The notes under the pieces were generated by a model. It had not been told where the DNA came from, searched no databases, and worked only from the letters and a program-made list of their open reading frames with translations. A DNA stretch of 42,308 nucleotides from an uncultured Oscillospiraceae bacterium (GTDB lineage Bacteria; Bacillota; Clostridia; Oscillospirales; Oscillospiraceae), in assembly GCA_947630785.1 (NCBI GenBank), contig CANRIW010000016.1, positions 1 to 42,308 on the forward strand. Reading direction: 5' to 3'. The first letter of the stretch is position 1. Each line of letters begins with the position of its first letter. Made by a program: the position numbers and the translations under genes. This document shows positions 24,321 to 32,759 of the stretch, piece after piece.

Positions 24321-24387
24321 GCCCCGCCTTGCCGGCGGGGCCTTTCGCGCGCAAAAGAGGGCGTCGGGAACTCTCGGCGCCCTCTTT
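24321..24387. terminator. Two hairpins between convergent birA and kinase genes
   Basis: GCCCCGC (24321-24327) with GCGGGGC (24335-24341), followed by CTTT; and AAAGAGGGCG (24354-24363) with CGCCCTCTTT (24378-24387). The second has A/T-rich ends on both sides, so it serves both strands. Confidence 0.85.
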
Positions 24388-24402
24388 ATCTGACAGATGG
24401 AA

Positions 24403-25512
24403 TCAAATGCCTCCCGCCGTCCGAACGATGGCGTTCAGCTCCTTCCACCGTGCCTCCATGTCTCTCACCAGCGTGAACTGAGTACGGGCCCGGTCCAGAT
24501 TCTGACCCGGGCGCTCGGTGCGGAAGTACACATCCCCCTCCAGATAGTCGGTGAGGAATCGGATCCCGCACTCCAGCGTCATGAGTCTCGCCCCCCAGGG
24601 AAGGTATTCGATCTCCGCCGGGGTGAGGATACCTCCGGCACCCTCCAGAAAGGCGGCGGTGTACGCGGCGAACAGCTCCACGTCCAGGCGGACCCTGCTC
24701 TGGTCACGCTCGTCTTCGGCGCAGCGGTTGGCGCCTGAACGTATGGAGTCCCCAAAGTCGTTGATGGCCAGCCCCGGCATCACCGTGTCCAGGTCGATGA
24801 CACAGACGGCCTCTCCGGTCCTCGTGTCAAAGAGGACGTTATCCAGTTTGGCGTCGTTGTGGGTCACCCGGAGGGGCAGTTCTCCCCGCCGGTGAGCGTC
24901 CAGCGCCACCGAGCAGTCTCCCTCCCGCTCCAGGGCAAATGTGAGCTCGGCGGCACAGCTCCCGGCCCTGCCCAGCGGGTCGGCGGCCGCGGCGGTCCTC
25001 AGCTTTGCCAGACGGTCCACTGTGTCGTGGAACCGGGGGATAGTCTCGTACAGGGCTCCGGCGGGATAGCCGTCCATCAGGCGTTGGAACCGTCCAAAGG
25101 CGCGGCCGGAGGCGGCGAACACCTCCGGCGTCCCGGCGGCCGGAAGGCTGCAGGCGTCCCGGATAAAGGGAAAGGCCCGCCATACACCGCCCAGGCGGTC
25201 GGTGTACCAGCCCGCGCCGCTCCGGGTGCGGAGGACCTCCAGCGTCTCCCGGCTGGGGTCCCCGCCCGCGGCGGCGATCTTCTCCCTCAGGTATTCGGTG
25301 ACGCCGATGACGTTGACCATCACCTGGTCAGGCCGCCTGAAGGCGGCGGCGCTGAGCCGCTGGAGGATAAAACAGCGTCCCTGCGGGGATACGGGACGGA
25401 CACAGAAGGTGTCGTTCACATGGCCGCGGCCAAAGCGGCCCACGGCCGCCTCCGGCGCGCCGAAATCAAAGACCGCCAGCGCCTCGTCCAGAGTCTGTTC
25501 CGCGTCGTTCAA
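24403..25512 (-). CDS. Aminoglycoside-phosphotransferase-fold sugar kinase (NahK-like)
   Basis: A 369-residue kinase of the APH fold, close in pattern to N-acetylhexosamine 1-kinase: GRFGRGHVNDTF nucleotide loop, FILQRLSAAAF with the Lys-position strand, catalytic loop VTHNDAKLDNVLFD, and metal Asp in VCVIDLDTVMPGLAINDFGDSIR. NahK makes GlcNAc/GalNAc-1-phosphate in mucin or milk-oligosaccharide use. The start is TTG at 25512 behind AAGGGGG; I see no ATG in the right place. It follows asrB by 36 bases on the same strand and may be read from the same transcript, although a link to sulfite/molybdenum chemistry is not obvious. Confidence 0.8.
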   Translation of the reverse strand: MNDAEQTLDEALAVFDFGAPEAAVGRFGRGHVNDTFCVRPVSPQGRCFILQRLSAAAFRRPDQVMVNVIGVTEYLREKIAAAGGDPSRETLEVLRTRSGAGWYTDRLGGVWRAFPFIRDACSLPAAGTPEVFAASGRAFGRFQRLMDGYPAGALYETIPRFHDTVDRLAKLRTAAAADPLGRAGSCAAELTFALEREGDCSVALDAHRRGELPLRVTHNDAKLDNVLFDTRTGEAVCVIDLDTVMPGLAINDFGDSIRSGANRCAEDERDQSRVRLDVELFAAYTAAFLEGAGGILTPAEIEYLPWGARLMTLECGIRFLTDYLEGDVYFRTERPGQNLDRARTQFTLVRDMEARWKELNAIVRTAGGI

Positions 25513-25548
25513 ATCAGCTCGCCCCCTTGGACGCGGCTGTCCGGCCGC

Positions 25549-26337
25549 TCAGTCCAGCAGCTCCCTGGCCCGGCTGTAATTGAACACCGGGCCCTCCAGG
25601 CAGACGTAGGTCTCGTTGATCTTGCAGTGGCCGCACTTGCCCACGGCGCAGGACATCCGCCGCTCAAAGGACACCCAGATCTTGTCCTCCGGCACCCCGT
25701 GCTTCACGCACTCCAGGGCGGCGAAGCGCATCATCACCGGCGGCCCTACGATGACCACGTTGTAGTCCTCAAAGCTGTTGAAGGGGATTTTCCCGATGTG
25801 GGCGGTGACCATGCCGGTCTCGAAGCCGGGGGCGGAGGAGTTGTCCAGGGTAGGGATGACGTGGAACTTCCCCTTGAACTTCTCGATCTCCTCAGTGAAC
25901 AGCACGCAGCCCAAGTCCTTGAACCCGCAGATCAGGTGGACGGACTTCCCCTCCTCCGGGTGGTCGTAGAAGTGGTTCAGAAGGGTCTTGACGGGGGCCA
26001 TGCCGGTGCCGCCGCAGATGACCACCAGATCCTTGCCCTTGAACTGGTCGACGGGGAAGGCGTTGCCGTAGGGCCCCCGCATGAACAGCACGTCCCCTGG
26101 CTGGAGGCCGAAGATTCCTTGGGTGAGCCGGCCGATCTTGCGGATGGTGAACTCGATGTAGCCCTCCCCCTTGCCGCTGACGGAGATGGGGGCCTCTCCC
26201 ACCTTGGGGATGGACAGCTGGAAGAACTGGCCGTGTTTCGTCTCGCCCTCATAGGCCACCCGGAAGGTGTACTCCGCCTGGGTCTCCTTGACGATGCTGA
26301 GGATCTTGTGGGGGCTGGGCAGCATGATGTTTTCCAT
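25549..26337 (-). CDS. asrB: Anaerobic sulfite reductase subunit B-type flavoprotein (AsrB)
   Basis: Ferredoxin-NAD(P)H reductase-like subunit that takes electrons from NAD(P)H to the iron-sulfur protein AsrA. 262 residues: flavin-binding barrel (residues 1-100, FRVAYEGETKHGQFFQLSIP and RGPYGNAFP), nucleotide domain with VICGGTGMAPVKTLLNHF, and the C-terminal [2Fe-2S] loop SCAVGKCGHCKINETYVC. In dissimilatory sulfite reduction, asrA-asrB are followed by asrC, the siroheme subunit. No asrC is present here; the next gene is a sugar kinase. The gene lies two bases after the TorD-AsrA stop. Confidence 0.92.
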   Translation of the reverse strand: MENIMLPSPHKILSIVKETQAEYTFRVAYEGETKHGQFFQLSIPKVGEAPISVSGKGEGYIEFTIRKIGRLTQGIFGLQPGDVLFMRGPYGNAFPVDQFKGKDLVVICGGTGMAPVKTLLNHFYDHPEEGKSVHLICGFKDLGCVLFTEEIEKFKGKFHVIPTLDNSSAPGFETGMVTAHIGKIPFNSFEDYNVVIVGPPVMMRFAALECVKHGVPEDKIWVSFERRMSCAVGKCGHCKINETYVCLEGPVFNYSRARELLD

Positions 26338-26339
26338 GT

Positions 26340-27980
26340 TCAGCCCTCCTTTCCGGCCAGCAGATCGCTGAGGCCGTTGATGGCGTCCAGATAGTCGATG
26401 TCCTTGGGGCAGCGGTCAATGCACCGGCCGCAGCCCACGCACATGTGTTCCTCCCCAAAGCGGAGCTTGAAGTCGAAGATCTTGTGCAGCACCTTGAAGC
26501 GCATATTGGCGCCGGGGGTCTTCCGGGCCAGGGCGCCCCCGGCGGTGCGGGTGAAATCCTCCAGCATACAGCCGGACCACACCCGGCGGCGCTCCCCGTC
26601 CCGGCTGGTCTCGTGATAGATGACGTCCACCGTGTCGAAGCAGGAGCAGGTGGGGCAGGCGGTGTTGCAGCCGCCGCAGCCGATGCATTTGTCGTCGAAC
26701 TGCTTCCAGTAGTCCAGGACGGTGATCTCCGCCAGCTGCTCCCGCCTGATCTCCGGGACCCGGGCAGCCCGGCGGTTCTCACTGACGAACTCAGGCGCGA
26801 AGTCGATGGGCACCTCGTCCTGGAAATAGGGCAGGAACGCCTCGTTTTTGACCTCCACCAGGGCGCAGATATCGTCGATGCGGACGGCGGCCTCATAGTC
26901 CAGAGCCACATTGGAGCCCATGGACACGCAGAAGCAGTTGTCGAAGCCCTCCTTACACTCCAGCAGGAACAGGTGGAGCTTTTCCCGCATCCGGGCGTAG
27001 TAAAGGTCGGGCTGGCCGTTGCGGAGGAAAATGGTATCCAGCCGGCGGACGGCGTTGATGTCGCAGGGGCGGGCCAGCAGGATGATCTCCCGGCCGTCCG
27101 CCGGCTCCTCCTGGGTACACTCCTCCCCGTTGAAGCGGAACAGCGTCTGAGAGACGGGATAGAACACCTCCTTGGCGGACAGGTGGGACTTCTCCTTGTA
27201 CACGATGTCCGTCAGGGCGTCGATCTCCCCGTAGCGGATGAGGTCGGCCCCCTTGAGGCCCCGTTTCGGGAACCGTTTTGGGGCGAATACCCGGTATTGC
27301 TCCTTCAGCCGGGCAAGGATGGGGGCTAACCGGTCGTTCCGCACGGAAAAGCTCCGTGCCATGGACAGCTCGCCGGACTCCAGCCCCTCCAGCAATCCCC
27401 GCTCCAGCGCCAGAAAGCCCAGCGTGATACGGGTCACCGCCTTGTAGAAGGGGGTGCGGCCGTACTTGTCCACGTCGGCGGCGAAGGCGGGCAGCCAGTT
27501 CAGCAGGTGGCTTTCCAGGAAGGACTTCTGCTCCCGGACCGTGCCGTTATCCACCAGCCAGCCCTGGAAGGCCAGCTCCAGGGCCAGGTGGTCCTCCATC
27601 AGGTCGGCCCGGCCCTCCGCCCTGCCCAGGCCCTTCCCCGCGTACAGCCTGCATACCTGCTCCCATGCCTCCTGCATGAAGATGCGCCGGGGGCTGGTGT
27701 ACACCGACTCGCAGGGCAGGGCGGCGGCCCCCTCCGCTGAGCCGGCGGCCAGGAAGACGGCGGCGTAGTCCACCGCCAGCTCGTCCACCGCGTCCGGCCC
27801 GGCGGCGGCCAGATAGTCCCGCAGGGCGGCGGCCCCCTGCTTCAGGTCGTCGTTGTCCTCCGGGAGGGAGAGGCCCCGCAGGCTGTCCAGCAGGGCCTGG
27901 TCCGCCTCCCGCTCGTACAGCCGGGACAGCAGGCGGTACAGGTCCGCCCTGCCCCGGGATTCCGCTTTAGAGATCATCAT
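26340..27980 (-). CDS. asrA: TorD-like chaperone fused to anaerobic sulfite reductase subunit A (AsrA)
   Basis: A single 546-residue frame. Residues 8-200 are a TorD/DmsD-type molybdoenzyme chaperone (RADLYRLLSRLYE, DYAAVFLAAGSAEG, CESVYTSPRRIFMQEAWEQV, EDHLALELAFQ). From about residue 207 it is AsrA: SVRNDRLAPILARLKEQYRVFAP, ARPCDINAVRRLDTIFL, and two [4Fe-4S] motifs, CIGCGGCNTACP and CVGCGRCIDRCP. No stop lies between the halves, and the internal ATG at 27362 has no ribosome site, so this is a true fusion rather than two genes. ATG 27980 follows GGGAGGACGGGG and overlaps the upstream ferredoxin stop. The fusion physically ties an electron-input subunit to Mo-enzyme maturation. Confidence 0.88.
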   Translation of the reverse strand: MMISKAESRGRADLYRLLSRLYEREADQALLDSLRGLSLPEDNDDLKQGAAALRDYLAAAGPDAVDELAVDYAAVFLAAGSAEGAAALPCESVYTSPRRIFMQEAWEQVCRLYAGKGLGRAEGRADLMEDHLALELAFQGWLVDNGTVREQKSFLESHLLNWLPAFAADVDKYGRTPFYKAVTRITLGFLALERGLLEGLESGELSMARSFSVRNDRLAPILARLKEQYRVFAPKRFPKRGLKGADLIRYGEIDALTDIVYKEKSHLSAKEVFYPVSQTLFRFNGEECTQEEPADGREIILLARPCDINAVRRLDTIFLRNGQPDLYYARMREKLHLFLLECKEGFDNCFCVSMGSNVALDYEAAVRIDDICALVEVKNEAFLPYFQDEVPIDFAPEFVSENRRAARVPEIRREQLAEITVLDYWKQFDDKCIGCGGCNTACPTCSCFDTVDVIYHETSRDGERRRVWSGCMLEDFTRTAGGALARKTPGANMRFKVLHKIFDFKLRFGEEHMCVGCGRCIDRCPKDIDYLDAINGLSDLLAGKEG

Positions 27981-28603
27981 CTTCCCCGTCCTCCCTTCCG
28001 ATGGGCGCTGTGCTCCACGCAGTCCTGGGGGCGGATATCCACCCAATCGGCGCGGCGCAGGATGTAGCGGGCGGTGGGGCCGTTGCCCTCGTCCCGCAGG
28101 GTGTGGATGTGCTCTGGGGCCTCAGCGGCCAGCAGCCTGCTGACCTCGCTGTCGGGGTCGTCCACGTCCCCGTAGTGGAGGGCGCCGCCGGCGCAGTTGC
28201 GGACGCAGGCCGGCGTGTCGCCAATCTCCCGCAGATGGGCGCACAGATCGCACTTGTCGGAGACCCGAAGCTCCTTATTCTCCTGGATGCACCCGTAGGG
28301 GCAGGCCCGGCGGCAGGAGCCGCAGCCGATGCAGAGGTCCCGGTTGATGCGGACCACGCCGTCCTCGTCCTTGTAGCAAGCCCCGGTGGGGCACACCGCC
28401 GTACAGGCGGGATTTTCACACTGCTGGCACATCACGGTGGCGAAATACATCTGCAAGTCGGGATAGACCCCGGCGGGGCCCACGGTGCAGACCTTGTTCC
28501 GGCCGGGGCCCAGGGCCACCGTGTTCTCCAGCTTGCAGGCCACCTGGCAGCCCTTGCAGCCGATGCAGCGGTCGGCGTCGATGACGAAGGTATACTGGCT
28601 CAT
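27977..28603 (-). CDS. DmsB/PhsB-type four-cluster ferredoxin subunit
   Basis: Electron-transfer subunit of a molybdopterin oxidoreductase. 208 residues from ATG 28603 with AGGAGGTGAGAGC ahead. Cysteine motifs for about four [4Fe-4S] clusters: CIGCKGCQVACK, CQQCENPACTAVCPTGAC, CIGCGSCRRACPYGC and CDLCAHLREIGDTPACVRNC. There is no signal peptide or membrane segment. Start and stop overlap the neighbouring Mo subunit and TorD-AsrA genes by four bases each, so the three are strictly coupled. Confidence 0.93.
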   Translation of the reverse strand: MSQYTFVIDADRCIGCKGCQVACKLENTVALGPGRNKVCTVGPAGVYPDLQMYFATVMCQQCENPACTAVCPTGACYKDEDGVVRINRDLCIGCGSCRRACPYGCIQENKELRVSDKCDLCAHLREIGDTPACVRNCAGGALHYGDVDDPDSEVSRLLAAEAPEHIHTLRDEGNGPTARYILRRADWVDIRPQDCVEHSAHRKGGRGR

Positions 28604-31254
28604 GCTCTCACCTCCTGGGTGGGATCGGCGGGGACGGGCAGCCAGGGCCGGAAGTCCTCCGGGTCCAGCCAGACCCCCTCGGGGGCCCCCTCCGCCTTGT
28701 AGACCTTCACCTGAAAGGCCCGGAGGGTGTAGGTGCCCACCACATCGTTGAAGGGGGCGGTGGCCTTGGTCAGCAGGTTCACGTTCATCTCCTGCCAGCC
28801 GTGGGTGGGGCCGTTCAGGTTCTCCGGCGCCCAGAACCGCTCCATGAATACGGTGCCGGGGTTGATGCCCGCCGTGACCTTGGCCACGGCCCGGGTCTTC
28901 CCCCGCAGGGACTCCACCCACACCCAGTCCCCGTCCTCCACGGCGTACTTTGCCGCCGCGTCGGGGTGGATCCACAGCTCGGGCGCGGGGTACATCTCCC
29001 GCAGCCAGGGGATGTTCCGCAGGGTGCTGTGGTGGTAATAGGGCACCCGCCCGCCGGTGTAGACCAGGGGGTACTCCTTGGCGATCTCGGCGTTGGGGCT
29101 CTCCACCGGCTCCAGGTAATAGGGCAGCGGGTCGTAGTCCTGGTCCGCCGGCTCCAGCTCGATGGGGCTGAAGGGCTTGCCCGTGCGGCCCAGGGTGATC
29201 ATGCTCTCCAGGTACAGCTCGCACTTTTTGGAGGGGGTGGGGAAGCCCGCCGGTTTGCCGCCGTTCTTCGGGTCGGGCTGCTGATATACATAGTAGGACC
29301 GCCACTGGTCCTTGGGCAGATACTCGATGGGGGCCTTGGCGGCGAACTCCTTCCAGCTCATGCCCAGCCGGTTGACCCAGTGGTCCAGGAACTCCTCCAT
29401 GCTGTCCCAGTAGGGCAGGTCGTGGCCCATGTACTCCGCGTCAAAGGCTTTGGCGCACCCCTCGTGGCCCAGCTCGCCGCAGCGCTTGGCCAGTTTGGAC
29501 CAAAACAGGGTCTCATCCATGGTCTCCCACAGGTGGGTCACCTGCTGGCGGGCGACGAGGGTGTTGCAGGTCTCCACCAGCATGTCCGTCTCCAGCCATT
29601 CCTCCGAGGGGATGAGGATGTCGGCGTAGGCGGAGAAGGAGGTGGGGTACATATACACGTGGACGATGAAGTCCAGCTTCTCAATGGCCTGTGCCCACCT
29701 CTTGGAGTCGGCGGTGGCGGCCAGCTTGTTGCCGGAGCGGTCGATCCACACCCGGGGTTGATAGGGCTTCCCGGTGAGGATGGCCTCCAGGATGGAGGAC
29801 GGGTGCCCCGCCCACCAGATGCCCAGGCCCTTGTGGGCACGGCCCCCCAGCCGCTTTTTCAGCTGCTCCGGGGGCAGGCGGTCCGCCGCCACGGGCACCG
29901 GGTAGTTGGGCATATCGAAGCAGCCGCTGGTGCGGAACCGCTGGAGCAGGGCGCCGGGGCGTTCCACGTTGCCCATCAGCAGGTCGATGGTGGCCGCCGC
30001 CATGGCCGCCTGGACCGAGTTGGGGGTCTGGTCGGTGGCCACGCCGATGGCAAGGCCGCTGGGGGCGTTGTCGGTGAACACCCGGATGGCCTTTTCGATG
30101 CGCTCTGGCTCCAGCTGGCAGATCTCGCCCGCCCGTTCCAGGGTGAACTCCTCGCACCGCTCCCGGAGGAGGCGATAGCCCGTCTTGCAAACACGGCCGT
30201 CCACCATAAACTCGCCGTCCAGCTCCGGGTCCAGAGCGTCGTCCCAGGGATACGCCAGAGGCCTCGCGGAGTTGGTCTTTTTGTCCCACACCATAAAGGT
30301 GTCGGGCTCCCCCTCCCCGCCGGTTTTGGCCCGCAGGAGCATTTTGGTCTCCGCGTCCACCAGATAGGGCAGGTTGGTCCACTTCATCACGAAGTCGGCG
30401 TCGTACAGTTTATTGTCCAGGATGTACCGCACCCAGGCCAGCTCCAGGGCCACGTCGGTGCCCGGGCGGATGGGCAGCCACACGTCGGCCTTGGCGGCGT
30501 CGGGGGTGAGGCGGGGGTCCACCACCACCGTTTTGACCCTCTTGGCCCGCAGGTCGGCCACCATGCCGCCGCCGGAGGCGGGACAGGAGTAGGAGGGATC
30601 AGTGCCCCACAGCACCAGGGCCTTGATAGGGGTGTCCTCCGGGAAGTACAGCTCCAAAGCGTTGGAGTCGGCGATGCTGGGGTCCACCCCGCCGTACATC
30701 ATGGTGTAGGCCAAAACCCGGGGCAGATAGCACTGGGCGCACCCCGGCTCGAACCAGTTAGGGGTGCCGAAGATGTTGCAGAACCGGGCGATGGACCAGA
30801 TCTCCGGGTTGCCGCCGCCGCCGGTGGAGCAGAACACCGCCTCCGCGCCGTACTTCTTCCGGGTCTCCATCAGCTTTCTGGCGATGGTGTCCAGGGCCTC
30901 GTCCCAGCTGATGCGCTTCCACTGACCGCTGCCTCTGGGACCCACCCGCTTCATGGGGTACTTGTTCCGGTTGGGGTGGTACAGCGCCTGGATGCCGGAC
31001 AGGCCCTTGGCGCACATCCGCCCCTTGCTCATGGGGTCCTCCGGGTTGCCCCGGAGGCTCACCACCCGGCCGTTCTTCACTGTGGCCAGTACCCCGCAGT
31101 TGGCGATGCAGGCTCGGCATGCAGTCTTGATGACCTTCACCTCGTCCTGCCCGGTGCATGCCCCTTCCCGGCGGGTCAGCGGGCTCTCTTCCGCCGCCCC
31201 CCTGGGGATGCGGATGCCCCGCAAATACGCCCCTTTCTGAACTGTCTGCTCCAT
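28600..31254 (-). CDS. Molybdopterin-dependent oxidoreductase catalytic subunit (DMSO reductase family)
   Basis: An 884-residue bis-MGD enzyme. The N-terminal [4Fe-4S] motif is C46-x2-C49-x3-C53 then C81 (GRMCAKG). WKRISWDEALDTIARKL and VLWGTDPSYSCPASG are pterin-fold landmarks, and GCAQCYLPRV (C172, C175) lies near the usual Mo-ligand position, suggesting a Cys ligand as in PhsA/nitrate-type enzymes. It has no twin-arginine signal, so it is cytoplasmic. ATG 31254 is chosen for GGAGGAAGGAGGAGCT; the upstream ATG 31293 lacks one. No NrfD/DmsC anchor is nearby. The substrate is unknown; candidates are sulfur oxyanions, because of AsrAB, or aromatic hydroxyl compounds, because of the PhlG-like neighbour and related gut dehydroxylases (inference). 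Confidence 0.93.
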   Translation of the reverse strand: MEQTVQKGAYLRGIRIPRGAAEESPLTRREGACTGQDEVKVIKTACRACIANCGVLATVKNGRVVSLRGNPEDPMSKGRMCAKGLSGIQALYHPNRNKYPMKRVGPRGSGQWKRISWDEALDTIARKLMETRKKYGAEAVFCSTGGGGNPEIWSIARFCNIFGTPNWFEPGCAQCYLPRVLAYTMMYGGVDPSIADSNALELYFPEDTPIKALVLWGTDPSYSCPASGGGMVADLRAKRVKTVVVDPRLTPDAAKADVWLPIRPGTDVALELAWVRYILDNKLYDADFVMKWTNLPYLVDAETKMLLRAKTGGEGEPDTFMVWDKKTNSARPLAYPWDDALDPELDGEFMVDGRVCKTGYRLLRERCEEFTLERAGEICQLEPERIEKAIRVFTDNAPSGLAIGVATDQTPNSVQAAMAAATIDLLMGNVERPGALLQRFRTSGCFDMPNYPVPVAADRLPPEQLKKRLGGRAHKGLGIWWAGHPSSILEAILTGKPYQPRVWIDRSGNKLAATADSKRWAQAIEKLDFIVHVYMYPTSFSAYADILIPSEEWLETDMLVETCNTLVARQQVTHLWETMDETLFWSKLAKRCGELGHEGCAKAFDAEYMGHDLPYWDSMEEFLDHWVNRLGMSWKEFAAKAPIEYLPKDQWRSYYVYQQPDPKNGGKPAGFPTPSKKCELYLESMITLGRTGKPFSPIELEPADQDYDPLPYYLEPVESPNAEIAKEYPLVYTGGRVPYYHHSTLRNIPWLREMYPAPELWIHPDAAAKYAVEDGDWVWVESLRGKTRAVAKVTAGINPGTVFMERFWAPENLNGPTHGWQEMNVNLLTKATAPFNDVVGTYTLRAFQVKVYKAEGAPEGVWLDPEDFRPWLPVPADPTQEVRA

Positions 31255-31289
31255 AGCTCCTCCTTCCTCCCGCGCCTTGAGCGGGATGG

Positions 31290-32018
31290 TCATTCTTCCG
31301 CTGCGTCCTCCTCGGTGGTCTCCCGGATGGACTCGATGTGCTCCCGCATGGCGTCCTCCGCCCCGTCCTCATCCCGGCTGGCGATGGCGTCCGCCACCTG
31401 CCGGTGGAAGTCCACCGAGTCATAGTACTTCTCCGGGTGCCGGCCATAGGTCCGCTCATACAGGCCCATGTCGGTGCCCGCCGTGTGGACAATGTTCACG
31501 AACTGGATGTAGAACTGATTGTGGGAGGCGGCGGCGCACCGCAGATGGAACAGGTCGTCCAGCAGGAGCATATCCGCCAGACGCTTCTCGCCCCGGATGT
31601 AGGCGGGGATGGCCTCCTCCATGCGTTCGATCTCCTCGTAGAGGGCGTCCACGTCCTCCGGCAGGGCGCTGCGGGCGGCCAGCCGGGCGGCGGCCCCCTC
31701 CACCAGGGCCCTGGCCTCGAACAGATCGGCGGCCAGACCGTGGTCCAGGATGGCGTAGGTCCGCAAAATGCGGCCCAGGGCCTCCGGGGAGGAACCGGCG
31801 ATGTAGTTGCCGTCCCCCTGCCGCCGATCCACAATGCCCATAGCGGTCAGGGCGGCGATGGCCTCCCGCAGGGGGGCCCGGGAGATGCCCAGCCGTTCGG
31901 CGAACTCCCGCTCCACCGGGAGGCGGTCCCCCCGCTTCAACTCTCCCCGGTCGATGCGGTCCAGGATGTAGTCCAACACCTGCTGGCTGACGCTGGTTTT
32001 TTGGATGATGCTTGACAT
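31290..32018 (-). CDS. GntR family (FadR-type) transcriptional regulator
   Basis: A 242-residue regulator. The winged helix at residues 8-75 (VLDYILDRIDRGELKRGDRLPVEREFAERLGISRAPLREAIAAL) is followed by an all-helical FCD effector domain with DDLFHLRCAAASHNQ and FHRQVADAIASRD metal/ligand-site histidines. ATG 32018 has AAAGGAG upstream. It is the first gene of the Mo/Asr operon (stop 36 bases before the Mo gene start) and diverges from mobA. A 27-bp palindrome overlaps its own -10, so it likely represses itself and the whole operon until an organic-acid-type ligand binds. Confidence 0.92.
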   Translation of the reverse strand: MSSIIQKTSVSQQVLDYILDRIDRGELKRGDRLPVEREFAERLGISRAPLREAIAALTAMGIVDRRQGDGNYIAGSSPEALGRILRTYAILDHGLAADLFEARALVEGAAARLAARSALPEDVDALYEEIERMEEAIPAYIRGEKRLADMLLLDDLFHLRCAAASHNQFYIQFVNIVHTAGTDMGLYERTYGRHPEKYYDSVDFHRQVADAIASRDEDGAEDAMREHIESIRETTEEDAAEE

Positions 32019-32031
32019 AGACGGGCTCCTT

Positions 32032-32058
32032 TGGTATATTGGTAATACCAATATACCA
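32032..32058. promoter_or_regulatory. 27-bp perfect palindrome, GntR operator
   Basis: Arms TGGTATATTGGTA (32032-32044) and TACCAATATACCA (32046-32058) with one central base. The core TTGGTAATACCAA fits the FadR-family T-x-G-T-N3-A-C-x-A pattern. It covers the -10 and start region of gntR and lies 50 bases ahead of mobA. Confidence 0.88.
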
Positions 32059-32078
32059 GACAAAACGGGCCCTGTCAA
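32050..32078 (-). promoter_or_regulatory. gntR / Mo-Asr operon promoter
   Basis: On the minus strand: TTGACA (32078-32073), 17-base spacer, TATATT (32055-32050). The -10 lies within the palindromic operator. Confidence 0.85.
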
Positions 32079-32108
32079 GCGAAAGCAGGGGCCCGCGGAG
32101 GAAAAGCT

Positions 32109-32759
32109 ATGACGCTCAAATCAGACGGCCCCGCCCGCTTTTCCGGCGTTATCCTGGCCGGAGGACGCTCCTCCCGGATGGGCCGGGACAAGTGGGCCCT
32201 CCGGTTGAACGGGAGGACCCTGCTGGAGCTCCAGACGGACAAGCTCCGGGCCCTGGGGATCGGCGACATCCTGCTCTCCGGGGCGGGCTGCCCGCCCCTG
32301 CCCGGCACCCGCGTGATCCCGGACGAATACCAGGACCGAGGGCCCCTGGGAGGGCTCCACGCCTGCCTGCGGGCCGCCCGCGGCCCCGCCTGCCTGGTGG
32401 TGGGCGTGGATGTGCCCCTCCTCCCCACAGAGGCCCTGGCCGCCCTGTGCGAGGCCCACCGGGGGGGCGTGACCGTGCTCTGCCACGAGGGGATGGACGA
32501 GCCCCTCATCGGCGTCTACGACACATCCGCCGCCGGGGCCGCCGCCGCCCTGCTGGACAGCGGCAAAAGCGCCGTCCGCGCCCTGGAGGACGCCCTCCCC
32601 TGGCGCCAGTGGAACTATGACGGGCCGGAGGAGCTGCTCCTCAACTGCAACGCCCCGGAGGACTTCGCCGCGGCGGAACGGCTGTTGCAATCGCCGCGCC
32701 TTGGTGGTATGATAGCGGCAGAGCCGGAAATCTTTTCTTGGGGGAATCACAATGGATAG
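32109..32759 (+). CDS. mobA: Molybdenum cofactor guanylyltransferase
   Basis: Adds GMP to Mo-molybdopterin to give the (bis-)MGD cofactor required by DMSO-reductase-family enzymes. 216 residues, with the nucleotidyltransferase signature LAGGRSSRMGRDKW at residues 17-30, a Gly-rich GPLGGLHACL, the metal Asp in VVGVDVPLLP, and NCNAPEDF near the C-terminus. ATG 32109 follows GGAGGAAAAGC. It is divergent from the Mo-enzyme operon across a shared operator, so cofactor completion is probably induced together with the enzyme. It overlaps the next gene by eight bases. Confidence 0.92.
   Translation: MTLKSDGPARFSGVILAGGRSSRMGRDKWALRLNGRTLLELQTDKLRALGIGDILLSGAGCPPLPGTRVIPDEYQDRGPLGGLHACLRAARGPACLVVGVDVPLLPTEALAALCEAHRGGVTVLCHEGMDEPLIGVYDTSAAGAAAALLDSGKSAVRALEDALPWRQWNYDGPEELLLNCNAPEDFAAAERLLQSPRLGGMIAAEPEIFSWGNHNG

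Noticed and set aside
27360-27362. Separate start for AsrA inside the TorD-AsrA frame
   Set aside because: No Shine-Dalgarno precedes this ATG and there is no stop between the domains.
28801-31425. 874-aa plus-strand frame opposite the Mo enzyme
   Set aside because: Typical antisense shadow with Gly/Leu/Val/His bias; the minus strand carries the full catalytic motifs.
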